Of a stretch of 64,000 nucleotides of DNA, positions 8,556 to 16,852 are shown piece after piece (the stretch's first letter is position 1; every line of letters starts with the position of its first letter). Both the position numbers and the translations under genes were made by a program. The notes beneath the pieces are model-generated. The model saw nothing but the letters and a program-made list of their open reading frames with translations, did no database searches and had not been told where the DNA came from. This DNA is from Tabrizicola aquatica (GTDB lineage: Bacteria; Pseudomonadota; Alphaproteobacteria; Rhodobacterales; Rhodobacteraceae). Location: NCBI RefSeq assembly GCF_002900975.1, contig NZ_PJON01000001.1:558001-622000 (forward strand), written 5' to 3'.

Positions 8556-8567
8556 TTTTGATCAAAA
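8556..8567. promoter_or_regulatory. TTTTGATCAAAA palindrome before the aminotransferase gene
   Basis: A perfect 12-bp palindrome lies 54 bp before the aminotransferase ATG, in the right place for an operator. Its inner ten bases are identical to the palindrome at 6348-6357. Confidence 0.4.
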
Positions 8568-8621
8568 TGCTAGTCTGGTGCTGTTATCCAACTGCATCAT
8601 TCACCGCGAAGGAGACCCGAC

Positions 8622-10028
8622 ATGACCGCCCCGATGGCCCTGGCACGGCCCGGCCCCGATGCCCTTTGGGAGATGGACCGGCAGCACCTGTTGCACCCCT
8701 GGACGAACTTTGGCCCCTTTGAACGCGAGGGGTCCCTGGTGATGGTGCGGGGCGAGGGCTGTTACCTTTGGGATGCCGAGGGGCGGCGCTATCTGGATGC
8801 CGTGGGCGGCATGTGGTGTACCAATGTGGGCCTGGGCCGGCGCGAGATGGCGCAGGCGATTGCCGAGCAGGTGGAGCGGCTGGCGTTCTCGAACACCTTT
8901 GTCGATGTGACGAACGAGCCTTCGGCGAAGCTGGCGGCCAGACTGGCCGCGCTGGCGCCGGGCGATCTGAACCGGGTGCATTTCACCACCGGGGGGTCGA
9001 CGGCGGTGGATACGGCGGTGCGGATGGTCTGGTACTGGCAGACCTGCATGGGCCGGCCCGGCAAGACCGATATCGTGGCGCGGGATCACAGCTATCACGG
9101 GTCCACCTACCTGTCGCAGTCGGTGGGCAAGCGGCCGGGCGACCGGGTGGAGGAGTTCCGCTACAAGGAGACCGGCATCCACCACCTGAGCGCGCCAAAC
9201 CCCTACCGTCGCCCCGAGGGCATGAGCGAGGCAGAGTTCTGCGACGCGCTGGTGGCCGAGTTCGAGGCGCTGATCGCGCGCGTGGGTGCAGACCGGATCG
9301 GCGGCTTCATCGCGGAGCCGATCCAGGCCAGCGGCGGGGTGATCGTGCCGCCCGAAGGCTATTTGCGCCGGATGTGGCAGGTCTGCCAGCGCCACGACAT
9401 CCTGTTCATCGCCGACGAGGTGGTGACGGCCTTCGGGCGGCTGGGCCACTGGTTCGCCAGCGAGGCGGAGTTCGGGGTGGTGCCGGACTTGATCACCTGC
9501 GCCAAGGGCCTGACCTCGGGTTACTTGCCTTTGGGCGCGGTGATCTTCAGCGACCGGATCTGGGAGGCGATGGCGGCCAAGGGCGAGCGGTGGTTCACCA
9601 GCGGCTTCACCTATTCAGGCCATCCGGTCGCCTGTGCGGCAGGGCTGACGTCGATCGAGATCATCGAGCGCGAGGGTCTTTTGGAGCAGGCCGCGACGGT
9701 GGGGGATTATTTCATCGACCGGCTGAAAGGGCTGGAGGCGCTGCCGCTGGTGGGCCAGGTCCGGGGGCGGCGGCTGATGGTCTGCGTCGAGAACGTTGCG
9801 GACAAACTGACGAAGGAGCCGCTGCCGGACGGGGTGAACGAATCCAAGCGCATCTCGGATGCGGCCGAGGCGATGGGAATGATGGTGCGGCCGATGGGCC
9901 ATCTGAACGTGATGTCGCCGCCGCTGACGATCACGCGCGATCAGGTGGATTTCGTGACCGAGACACTGGAAAAGGCGATCCGGCAGGTGACGGACGAGTT
10001 GGTCCGCGAGGGCCACCGGATCGGCTGA
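8622..10028 (+). CDS. Class III aminotransferase (omega-amino acid/polyamine:pyruvate type)
   Basis: This PLP enzyme of 468 aa moves an amino group from an amine or omega-amino acid, typically to pyruvate. It has WTNFGPFEREGSLVM near the N-terminus, DAVGGMWCTNVGLG, the PLP-phosphate region FTTGGSTAVD, ADEVVTAFGRLG with the PLP-binding aspartate, and the Schiff-base lysine K295 in CAKGLTSGYLPLGA. AAGGAG precedes the ATG. The agmatinase-family gene follows 161 bp downstream, which points to polyamine or guanidino-compound breakdown (SpuC-like). Beta-alanine:pyruvate aminotransferase is another possibility and would suit the pyrimidine pathway genes further on. Confidence 0.85.
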   Translation: MTAPMALARPGPDALWEMDRQHLLHPWTNFGPFEREGSLVMVRGEGCYLWDAEGRRYLDAVGGMWCTNVGLGRREMAQAIAEQVERLAFSNTFVDVTNEPSAKLAARLAALAPGDLNRVHFTTGGSTAVDTAVRMVWYWQTCMGRPGKTDIVARDHSYHGSTYLSQSVGKRPGDRVEEFRYKETGIHHLSAPNPYRRPEGMSEAEFCDALVAEFEALIARVGADRIGGFIAEPIQASGGVIVPPEGYLRRMWQVCQRHDILFIADEVVTAFGRLGHWFASEAEFGVVPDLITCAKGLTSGYLPLGAVIFSDRIWEAMAAKGERWFTSGFTYSGHPVACAAGLTSIEIIEREGLLEQAATVGDYFIDRLKGLEALPLVGQVRGRRLMVCVENVADKLTKEPLPDGVNESKRISDAAEAMGMMVRPMGHLNVMSPPLTITRDQVDFVTETLEKAIRQVTDELVREGHRIG

Positions 10029-10189
10029 GCCGCGCCGGAATTCAGGACATTCCGGAACGATTTCCGAATGGAAATCCTGGCGCGGGTGGCAAGGGGACGG
10101 CTTGACTTCACCGGGGCGCGCGGGTTTCCTGCGGCCCCGGATCCGCGCGTCTCCGTTGAACGACTGCGCCGACAGACCCGAGACATCTC

Positions 10190-11155
10190 ATGGCACTTGA
10201 AGACGCGAAAACGCAGGTCGACACTGCGTTCACCAGGACCACGCAACGGGGCTATGCCTTTGAAAACGCCTTTGGCGGCGCGACAAGTTTCCTGCGGCGG
10301 ACCTATACCAAGGACCTGGCCGGGGTCGATCTGGCGATCACCGGGGTGCCCTTCGATCAGGCGGTGACCCACCGGGCCGGCACTCGGTTCGGGCCGCGCG
10401 CAATCCGCGAGGCCAGCACCTTGCAGGCCTATGACCCGCCATTCGGCTGGCCGACCAATCCCCTGGAAGAGATGACTGTCGTCGATTACGGCGATCTGGC
10501 GTTCGACTATGCCAAGGTGTCGGATTTTCCCGAAGCCCTGACCGCGCATATCCGGGGCATCCTGGCCGCCGGGACCGGGACGGTCACGCTGGGGGGCGAC
10601 CATTACATCACCTTCCCGATCCTGAAAGCCTATGCCGAAAAGTTCGGCCCCCTGGGCGTGATCCATTTTGACGCGCATTCCGACCTCTGGCCGGATGACG
10701 ATTTAAGCCGGATCGACCACGGCACGATGCTGTACAAGGCGGTGAAGCAGGGCTACGTCGACCCTGCGCGCAGCGTGCAGATCGGCATCCGCACGGTGAC
10801 CGAGGATTACCTGGGCGTGAACGTCATCACCGCGCGCGAGGCGCATGAATGGGGCGTGGAGCGGGTGGTCGACACCGTGAAGGGCATCGTCGGCGACCGG
10901 CCGACGTATCTGACCTTTGACATCGACGCGCTGGACCCGGCCTTTGCGCCGGGCACCGGGACCCCGGTCTGGGGCGGGCTTGCGTCCTGGCAGGCGGCTG
11001 CGATGCTGCGGGACCTGGCGGGGATCAACCTGGTCGGGGGCGATGTGGTCGAGGTCTCGCCGCCCTATGACACCACCGGGGCGACGGCGATTGCCGGGGC
11101 GCATGTGGCCTATGAACTGATCTGCCTTTACCATTGGGCGCGGACGCAAAGATGA
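10190..11155 (+). CDS. speB: Agmatinase/ureohydrolase family protein
   Basis: This is a manganese ureohydrolase (321 aa) that removes urea from agmatine or a related guanidino acid. The metal-binding motifs GGDH (near residue 135), HFDAHSDLW and FDIDALDPAF are all present, and length fits SpeB. The start ATG at 10190 has no strong ribosome site. Its stop overlaps the next gene's ATG (ATGA). With the aminotransferase upstream it suggests agmatine to putrescine to 4-aminobutanal. The substrate could also be guanidinobutyrate or guanidinopropionate. Confidence 0.85.
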   Translation: MALEDAKTQVDTAFTRTTQRGYAFENAFGGATSFLRRTYTKDLAGVDLAITGVPFDQAVTHRAGTRFGPRAIREASTLQAYDPPFGWPTNPLEEMTVVDYGDLAFDYAKVSDFPEALTAHIRGILAAGTGTVTLGGDHYITFPILKAYAEKFGPLGVIHFDAHSDLWPDDDLSRIDHGTMLYKAVKQGYVDPARSVQIGIRTVTEDYLGVNVITAREAHEWGVERVVDTVKGIVGDRPTYLTFDIDALDPAFAPGTGTPVWGGLASWQAAAMLRDLAGINLVGGDVVEVSPPYDTTGATAIAGAHVAYELICLYHWARTQR

Positions 11156-11634
11156 GGAGACGGGGCATGGTGGGCTATCTGGCAGTCGGGCTGGTTCTGG
11201 CCTTGGTCCTGTTCGGTGCCTATGTCCGCCTTGCCCCCTCTGACGCTGCGGTCTGGCATGTGGACCCTTCGGCCGGCTTGGCCGAGGGGCTGGCCCTGTC
11301 GCGCCTGGGCGAGGTGCCGCAGATTGCGACGACGCTGAACGCGGCCGCTGTGCGGGTCGAGGCGCAGGGGCCGGACCGCGTGGCGCTGGCGCGGCTGGAC
11401 AAGATCGCCCTGGCCAACCCCCGGACGACACGGTTGGCCGGCAGCCCCGAGGAGGGGCGGATCACCTGGGTCACGCGCTCGGCGCTGTGGGGGTTTCCCG
11501 ATTACACCACGGCGCAGGCGATGACGCTGGATGTGGCGACCAGCGAGGTCATGATCCTGGCCCGGTCCCGGTTCGGCAAGGGCGACATGGGGGTGAACGC
11601 GGCGCGGCTGCGCGATTGGCTGTCGCGGCTTTGA
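11152..11634 (+). CDS. DUF1499 domain membrane-anchored protein
   Basis: The product (160 aa) has one N-terminal membrane segment (about residues 6-24) followed by a periplasmic DUF1499 domain. Domain features are TRSALWGFPDYTTAQ and ARSRFGKGDMGVNAARLRDWL close to the C-terminus. The chosen ATG overlaps the agmatinase stop in an ATGA junction, implying translational coupling. An ATG at 11167 is a weaker alternative. Function is unknown for this domain. Confidence 0.8.
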   Translation: MRRRGMVGYLAVGLVLALVLFGAYVRLAPSDAAVWHVDPSAGLAEGLALSRLGEVPQIATTLNAAAVRVEAQGPDRVALARLDKIALANPRTTRLAGSPEEGRITWVTRSALWGFPDYTTAQAMTLDVATSEVMILARSRFGKGDMGVNAARLRDWLSRL

Positions 11635-11673
11635 GGCCTTGACCGCATGGGCGGAACGGGCGAAACCCCGGCC

Positions 11674-12729
11674 ATGGTTCCCATGGAAAAGCTTGCCCAG
11701 ATCACCGAGCGTTTCGAGTTTCTCGAAGCGCAGTTGAACGCGGGCGCCGCCCCGGCCGAAATCGCCCGGATCAGCCGCGAATATACCGAGTTGAAGCCGG
11801 TGGTCGAGGAAATCCGCGCCTATCGCCAGTCGCTGGACGACCTGGCCGAGGCCGAGGCGATGCTGGCCGACCCCGAGATGAAGGCCCTGGCCGAGGAGGA
11901 GATGCCCCGCCTTAAGGCGCGCATCCCGGAAATGGAGCAGGCCCTGCGGCTGGCGCTGTTGCCGAAGGACGCGGCCGACGCGCGCCCGGCGATCATCGAG
12001 ATCCGGCCGGGCACCGGGGGCGACGAGGCGGCGCTGTTCGCCGGCGACCTGGCGCGGATGTACCAGCGCTATGCCGAGCGGATGGGTTGGCGGTTCGAGA
12101 TCATCAGCGAGCAGGCCGGAGAGCTTGGCGGGCTGAAGGAATTCTCGGCACTGATCGAGGGCGAGGGCGTCTATGCCCGGATGAAGTACGAATCCGGCGT
12201 CCACCGCGTGCAGCGCGTACCGGAAACCGAGGCGCAGGGGCGGATCCACACCTCGGCGGCCACGGTCGCGGTCCTGCCCGAAGCGGATGAGGTCGAGATT
12301 TCCATTCCCGCCAGCGACATCCGCATCGACACGATGCGCTCCAGCGGGGCGGGCGGGCAGCATGTGAACACGACCGACTCGGCGGTGCGGATCACCCATA
12401 TCCCGTCCGGGATCGTGGTCACCAGTTCGGAAAAATCGCAGCACCGCAACAAGGAGATCGCGATGCAGGTGTTGCGGTCCAGGCTTTATGAGGCCGAGCG
12501 GGAACGTATCCATTCGGCGCGGGCGGCGGACCGGAAAAGCCAGATCGGATCGGGGGATCGCAGCGAGCGCATCCGCACCTACAACTTCCCGCAAGGCCGG
12601 ATGACCGACCACCGGATCAACCTGACGCTTTATGCGCTGAGCCAGATCATGGCGGGCGACCTGACCGAGGTGATTGACGCCCTTGTCTCGCACGATCAGG
12701 CCGAGCGGCTGGCGGAGATGGAGGGATGA
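11674..12729 (+). CDS. prfA: Peptide chain release factor 1
   Basis: RF1 recognises UAA and UAG and triggers peptide release on the ribosome. The GGQ catalytic motif lies in [17 protein letters not shown] (near residue 227), and the N-terminal coiled-coil region is intact. I chose the ATG at 11674 ([10 protein letters not shown]) because homologues begin close to this motif. ATGs at 11647 and 11683 are alternatives, and none has a strong ribosome site. The stop overlaps prmC in an ATGA junction, and PrmC methylates the GGQ glutamine, so the pair is functionally linked. Confidence 0.95.
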   Translation: MVPMEKLAQITERFEFLEAQLNAGAAPAEIARISREYTELKPVVEEIRAYRQSLDDLAEAEAMLADPEMKALAEEEMPRLKARIPEMEQALRLALLPKDAADARPAIIEIRPGTGGDEAALFAGDLARMYQRYAERMGWRFEIISEQAGELGGLKEFSALIEGEGVYARMKYESGVHRVQRVPETEAQGRIHTSAATVAVLPEADEVEISIPASDIRIDTMRSSGAGGQHVNTTDSAVRITHIPSGIVVTSSEKSQHRNKEIAMQVLRSRLYEAERERIHSARAADRKSQIGSGDRSERIRTYNFPQGRMTDHRINLTLYALSQIMAGDLTEVIDALVSHDQAERLAEMEG

Positions 12730-13583
12730 GGGCGCAGGAAGCGTTGCGCCGGGCGGTTCCGCTTCTGCGCGAGGCGGGGATCGAGGATGGCTCTCGCGAT
12801 GCGCGGGTGCTGCTGGCCCATGCGCTGGGGATCGGCCATGACCGGCTGACGCTGAAGCTGCAGGACGAGATGACGGGGCCGCAAGAGGCGCTGTATGACG
12901 CCGCCCTGCAGGCGCGGATCGCGCGGCAGCCGGTGGCGCAGATCACCGGGCGGCGGCTGTTCTGGGGGCTGTCGTTCCGCGTCACGCGCGACACGCTGGA
13001 CCCGCGCCCCGAGACCGAGACGCTGGTCGCCGAGGCGGTGTCGCAGCCCTTCGTCAAGATGCTGGACCTGGGCACGGGGACGGGGTGCATCCTTCTGTCC
13101 TGCCTGAAGGGGATGCCGATGGCGCGGGGCCTGGGCACGGATATTTCAGAGCCGGCCTTGCTGGTCGCGGTCGGCAACACGCGCGACCTTGGGCTGGAGG
13201 CGCGGGCGCGGTTCCGCCGGTCGGACTGGTTTGCAGATGTTGCCGGGTCCTATGACCTGATTGTGTCGAACCCGCCCTATATCGCCGCCGACGAGATGCC
13301 CGGCCTGGCCCCCGAAGTCCGCGAGTGGGAGCCGCATCTGGCGCTGACGCCGGGGGGCGACGGGTTGGAGCCTTACCGGATCATCGCGCGCGGCGCGGGG
13401 GCGCGGCTTTTGCCGGGCGGGCGGCTTCTGGTCGAGATCGGGCCGACGCAAGGCCCGGCGGTTGCCGACCTGTTCCGTGCGGCCGGGCTGGAGCAGATTC
13501 GCATCCTGCCCGACATGGACGGGCGCGACCGGGTTGTCGCGGCGGTGAAACCGGGCGCGGGGGAAGGGTGCGGCAGCGCCTGA
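12726..13583 (+). CDS. prmC: Release factor glutamine methyltransferase
   Basis: PrmC (HemK) methylates the glutamine of the GGQ motif in release factors. The 285-aa protein has an N-terminal helical domain, the PRPETETLV segment (about 97-105), the SAM-binding motif [14 protein letters not shown] and the catalytic NPPY motif (in [11 protein letters not shown]). It starts within the prfA stop codon, the conserved arrangement in bacteria. Confidence 0.95.
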   Translation: MRAQEALRRAVPLLREAGIEDGSRDARVLLAHALGIGHDRLTLKLQDEMTGPQEALYDAALQARIARQPVAQITGRRLFWGLSFRVTRDTLDPRPETETLVAEAVSQPFVKMLDLGTGTGCILLSCLKGMPMARGLGTDISEPALLVAVGNTRDLGLEARARFRRSDWFADVAGSYDLIVSNPPYIAADEMPGLAPEVREWEPHLALTPGGDGLEPYRIIARGAGARLLPGGRLLVEIGPTQGPAVADLFRAAGLEQIRILPDMDGRDRVVAAVKPGAGEGCGSA

Positions 13584-13764
13584 TCCTTGCCGATTCCGGG
13601 ATAAGTCCGCAAAAATCCCTTGTCACACGCGAAAGCCTGTGGTTATTGACCCCTGTCGGGCGCGGGTTTTTACCTGCCCTGGCGAACTACCCAAGCCCTG
13701 CTGACCTTGATCTTGCGGCCCATGAGGGGCGGCGGTTGCAGGCCAAAGCCATCATAAGGACAAG

Positions 13765-14583
13765 ATGCGCTCTTCCAAGAAACGCTCGCGTTCCAGTCAG
13801 AACCGCCCGCGCACACTCGGCAACATCATCAACCGCGTCTTCGATTCCTCGGGTCCCGAGGGCAAGGTTCGCGGCACGCCGCAGCAGATCATCGAGAAGT
13901 ACCAGATGCTGGCGCGCGATGCCCAGTTGTCGAACGACCGCGTGGCGGCCGAGAACTTCCTGCAGCACGCCGAGCATTATACCCGGATGCTGGCCGAGGC
14001 GACCAAGGAAATGGCGGCCGAGCAGGAAGCCCGTCAGCAGCAGTACCAGCAGAACGGCGGCCAGAATGGCGGGCCGAACGGCGGTCAGAATGGCCAGCAG
14101 GGCGGGCAATACGCTGGCCAGCAGGGCGGTCCGCAGGGCCAGCCGCGTGGCGACCGGCCCGAACGGCAGGACCGGCCCGAGCGGCAGGATCGCCCGGACC
14201 GCGTTGAGCGGGGCGAGCGTCAGGATCGTGGCGACCGGCAGGACCGGGGCGGCGACCGGGGTGGTGACAGGCCGGACCGGGGCGAACGCCGCCAGGACTT
14301 TCAGCGCGACGTCCGCGACGAGCGTGAGACGGGCGAGCAGCCGATGGCGGGCGACGTGATCGACCTGGACAGCGGCGACGAGACCGGGCTGATCGAGACA
14401 CCCGAATCCCAGGCCCGCCCGCGCAACGACGCCCCGGCCGAGCCGGTGGCCGAAAAGCCCGCGAAGGCCGAGAAAGAGGACCGGGGCCCCGCCCGCCGCC
14501 CGCGCGGGCCGCGCAAGCCGAAGGTCGAAAGCAAGGATGGGCCGGGAGGCGACGACGCCCCGCCCAAGGAAGCCGCAGAATAG
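13765..14583 (+). CDS. DUF4167 domain protein with a low-complexity tail
   Basis: The first 90 or so residues form the conserved DUF4167 domain (RPRTLGNIINRVFDSSGPEG, then QQIIEKYQMLARDAQ). This is followed by a Gln/Gly/Asn-rich stretch (91-125) and a long Arg/Asp-rich repeat region built from DRPERQ- and DRGDRQ-like units (126-190). The tail is acidic and proline-rich and predicted disordered. This composition is typical of alphaproteobacterial RNA-associated or nucleoid-associated proteins, but the function is not established. AAGGA lies just before the ATG. It follows prmC after 180 bp and is closed by a strong terminator. Confidence 0.85.
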   Translation: MRSSKKRSRSSQNRPRTLGNIINRVFDSSGPEGKVRGTPQQIIEKYQMLARDAQLSNDRVAAENFLQHAEHYTRMLAEATKEMAAEQEARQQQYQQNGGQNGGPNGGQNGQQGGQYAGQQGGPQGQPRGDRPERQDRPERQDRPDRVERGERQDRGDRQDRGGDRGGDRPDRGERRQDFQRDVRDERETGEQPMAGDVIDLDSGDETGLIETPESQARPRNDAPAEPVAEKPAKAEKEDRGPARRPRGPRKPKVESKDGPGGDDAPPKEAAE

Positions 14584-14586
14584 CAG

Positions 14587-14613
14587 AAGGCCGCCCCCAG
14601 GGGCGGCCTTTGG
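14587..14613. terminator. Rho-independent terminator between convergent genes
   Basis: A perfect 11-bp stem (AAGGCCGCCCC / GGGGCGGCCTT) with a two-base centre lies directly after the DUF4167 stop and just before the stop of the convergent MocA-type gene. It can serve both strands. Confidence 0.85.
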
Positions 14614-14615
14614 TT

Positions 14616-15740
14616 TCAAAGCCCGTCGAGTGCCACCCTGCGCCCCTGTCGCGAGGAGAGGGCAATGGCGTGGATCGCCTTCTCGATCTCCAGCCCGGCG
14701 GTGAAGTCCAGCGCCGGCCGGCCGCCGTCGCGGATCGCCCGCAGGAAGCCCGCAAGCTCGATCACCTTGAGGTCGTTGAAGCCCAGTTGATGACCCGGCG
14801 CGGGGCAGAAGGCGCCATAGGGTGGATGGTCGGGCGAGGTCAGGATGGTGGTAAAGCCCTGGGTCGCGCGGTCGCCCCGGTTCTGGAAAAGCTGGAATTC
14901 GTTCATCCTCTCCTGGTCGAAGATCAGCATGCCTTCGGTGCCGTGAAGCTCGAATCCCAGGCGCGACTTGCGGCCCCAGGCGCTGCGCGAGGCGGCGAAG
15001 GTGCCCTTCACGCCGCTGGCAAAGGTCAGAAGCGCGGTGGCGGTGTCTTCGTTCTCGACGGCGGCCCGGCCCAGGCCGTCGGGCAGTGGGCGGGTCTGGT
15101 GGATCGTCGCGATCTCGCCCAGGACGCTGTCGAGGGGGCCGGCGAGAAGGGTCAGCAGCGAGATCAGGTGGCAGCCGATGTCGCCCAGTGCGCCAAGGCC
15201 CGCGTCGGCCAGCGTGGCGCGCCAGGTCCAGGGCAGGGCGGGGTCGGCCTGGTAATCCTCGTCCACCCAGCCGCGGACATGGACCAGGCGACCGATGGCG
15301 CCGTCGGCCAGCAGTCGCGCGGCATGGGTCACGGCAGGATTGGCGATGTAGTTGTAGCCAAGCTGGGTCTTGCCGGGCGCGGCGCGGGCGGCGGCCTCCA
15401 TCGCGCGGGCGTCGTCCAGCGTCAGGGCCATGGGCTTTTCGCACCAGACATGCTTGCCGGCCTGGAGGGCCGCCACCGCCATCTCGCGGTGCATCCCGTT
15501 CGGGGTGGTGATCGAGACCACGTCGATGGCAGGGTCGGCAAGCAGCCCGCGCCAGTCGTCGGTGGCGCGGGCAAAGCCGAACTGGTCGGCCATGGCGCGG
15601 GCCTTGTCGGCGGGGGTGTCCACCAGGACCTCCAGCCGGACCGCGGGAACGTCGCCCATCACCGCCCGCACAGTGCGCCAGGCCAGGGCATGGGCCTTGC
15701 CCATGAAGCCGGTGCCGATCAGGCCGACGCCCAGGGTCAT
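14616..15740 (-). CDS. Gfo/Idh/MocA family oxidoreductase
   Basis: This 374-aa NAD(P)-dependent dehydrogenase has the Rossmann motif GVGLIGTGFMGKAHA at the N-terminus. The sugar/cyclitol dehydrogenase motif WCEKPMAL is at about residue 120, and a GALGDIGCHLISLL segment at about 222 carries the family's catalytic Asp/His. It is the last gene of the minus-strand set mocD-mocE-panB-like-this gene, and its ATG overlaps the previous stop. MocA proteins act on cyclitols or inosamines in rhizopine breakdown, so a methylated or amino-inositol product is a reasonable substrate; a sugar dehydrogenase role cannot be excluded. Confidence 0.85.
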   Translation of the reverse strand: MTLGVGLIGTGFMGKAHALAWRTVRAVMGDVPAVRLEVLVDTPADKARAMADQFGFARATDDWRGLLADPAIDVVSITTPNGMHREMAVAALQAGKHVWCEKPMALTLDDARAMEAAARAAPGKTQLGYNYIANPAVTHAARLLADGAIGRLVHVRGWVDEDYQADPALPWTWRATLADAGLGALGDIGCHLISLLTLLAGPLDSVLGEIATIHQTRPLPDGLGRAAVENEDTATALLTFASGVKGTFAASRSAWGRKSRLGFELHGTEGMLIFDQERMNEFQLFQNRGDRATQGFTTILTSPDHPPYGAFCPAPGHQLGFNDLKVIELAGFLRAIRDGGRPALDFTAGLEIEKAIHAIALSSRQGRRVALDGL

Positions 15741-16534
15741 GCCACCTGCTCCAGCCAGTCGTGGAAGGCTTCGACCACGGCGGGGTCGCAGTCCACCAGA
15801 TGCTGCGGGGCAGGATAGTCGCCGTCGTGGACATCGGTGGCAAAGCGGCTCATGGCCTGGATGCGAAGCTGTTGCAGCCGGTCATATTCGGCGGCGAAAT
15901 CGGCATAGACCTTGGCGTGGCGCGGGATGCGGCCGCGGTTCTGGCCCAGCACATCGTCCGAGAACAGGTACTGCGCATGGCCGCCCGCGCCGGCGCCCAT
16001 CGAGATGAGGAACAGGTTGGTCCGTTCCGCGATCAGGCGGGTGATGGAATGGGGCACCACCTCGATTTCCACGGCGAAGGCCCCGGCGTCCTCCAGCGCC
16101 TTGCACTGGTTCCAGACGAGTTGCGCGGTTTCCAGCGTCTTGCCCACAGCCTTGAAGCCGCCGGTCCAGGTGCTCTTGGAAGGGATGAGGCCGACATGGC
16201 CGCAGACGGGCAGCGCGTGGTCCGCCAGCGCCCTGACGGTTGCCAGAGAGCCCGAGCAGTAAAAGCCGTCAGCCCCGTGTTTGTACAGCGGGAAGGCCCA
16301 GCGGAGGAAATCCTCGGTCCCGCCGATTTCATAGAAATTGTCGCCGGGAAAGGCAAAGCAGTCGGGCGCTGCGTCACGGAACCGGCCGTCCAGGATCATC
16401 GCGGGCGGGACGGAGAGAAGCTCTACCCCCGCTTTCGCGGCGGCCTCGGCCTCTTCCAGGGTTTCGACCCGCAGCATGGCGAATTGGTGCTTGCCACGGG
16501 CGTCCAGCAGGTCGCGGACGGTCAGGCGGGGCAT
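15737..16534 (-). CDS. PanB-like protein with an altered active site
   Basis: The product (265 aa) aligns with ketopantoate hydroxymethyltransferase. GHVGLIPSKSTWTGGFKAVG and ALEDAGAFAVEIEVVP match the PanB GHIGLTPQ and AFAIVLECVP regions, and MGAGAGGHAQYLFSDDVLG matches the late motif. The N-terminal metal and substrate residues are changed: the usual GDSLG is replaced by SVPPAM, and the VKLEGG lysine region by FYCSGS. It is therefore unlikely to be the biosynthetic PanB. The ATG at 16534 overlaps the ferredoxin stop (TGATG), and the next gene overlaps its own stop. Given a demethylating oxygenase upstream, it may handle a one-carbon unit; that is inference. Confidence 0.7.
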   Translation of the reverse strand: MPRLTVRDLLDARGKHQFAMLRVETLEEAEAAAKAGVELLSVPPAMILDGRFRDAAPDCFAFPGDNFYEIGGTEDFLRWAFPLYKHGADGFYCSGSLATVRALADHALPVCGHVGLIPSKSTWTGGFKAVGKTLETAQLVWNQCKALEDAGAFAVEIEVVPHSITRLIAERTNLFLISMGAGAGGHAQYLFSDDVLGQNRGRIPRHAKVYADFAAEYDRLQQLRIQAMSRFATDVHDGDYPAPQHLVDCDPAVVEAFHDWLEQVA

Positions 16535-16845
16535 CACGGCACCTCGACGTAGACCTGGCCAGCCTCGACCTTCACGGGGAAGGTGCGCAGGTTGACGCAG
16601 ACCGGGGCGCGCTTGGCTTCGCCCGTGCGATAGTCGAACTGGCCGTTGTGCTTGGGACATTCGATCAGGTGGCCCATGACCAAGCCGTCGCAGAGATGCA
16701 CGTCCTCATGCGTGCATCTGCCGGCGGTGGCGTAGAACTGGCCATCGGGCGAATGGTAGATCGCGAAGGTCTGGGCGCCGTGGTCCCAGCGGATCAGATC
16801 CTCGGCGTCGATGTCGTCGGTAGAGCAGGCGGAAATCCAGGGCAT
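16534..16845 (-). CDS. mocE: MocE-like Rieske [2Fe-2S] ferredoxin
   Basis: This is a 103-aa soluble Rieske ferredoxin. The two cluster-binding pairs are C44-x-H46 in CTHEDVHLCDG and C63-x2-H66 in CPKHNGQFD. It ends shortly after the domain, so it is an electron carrier rather than an oxygenase subunit. It begins seven bases after the oxygenase stop and presumably feeds electrons to it. In rhizobial rhizopine catabolism MocE is the ferredoxin partner of MocD. No ferredoxin reductase (MocF) gene is in the window, so the reductase must come from elsewhere. Confidence 0.85.
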   Translation of the reverse strand: MPWISACSTDDIDAEDLIRWDHGAQTFAIYHSPDGQFYATAGRCTHEDVHLCDGLVMGHLIECPKHNGQFDYRTGEAKRAPVCVNLRTFPVKVEAGQVYVEVP

Positions 16846-16852
16846 GTCGTCC

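Noticed and set aside
13687-15843. A 718-codon minus-strand frame
   Set aside because: It spans the DUF4167 gene and the MocA-type gene in a wrong frame, and the composition is Arg/Pro/Gly noise.
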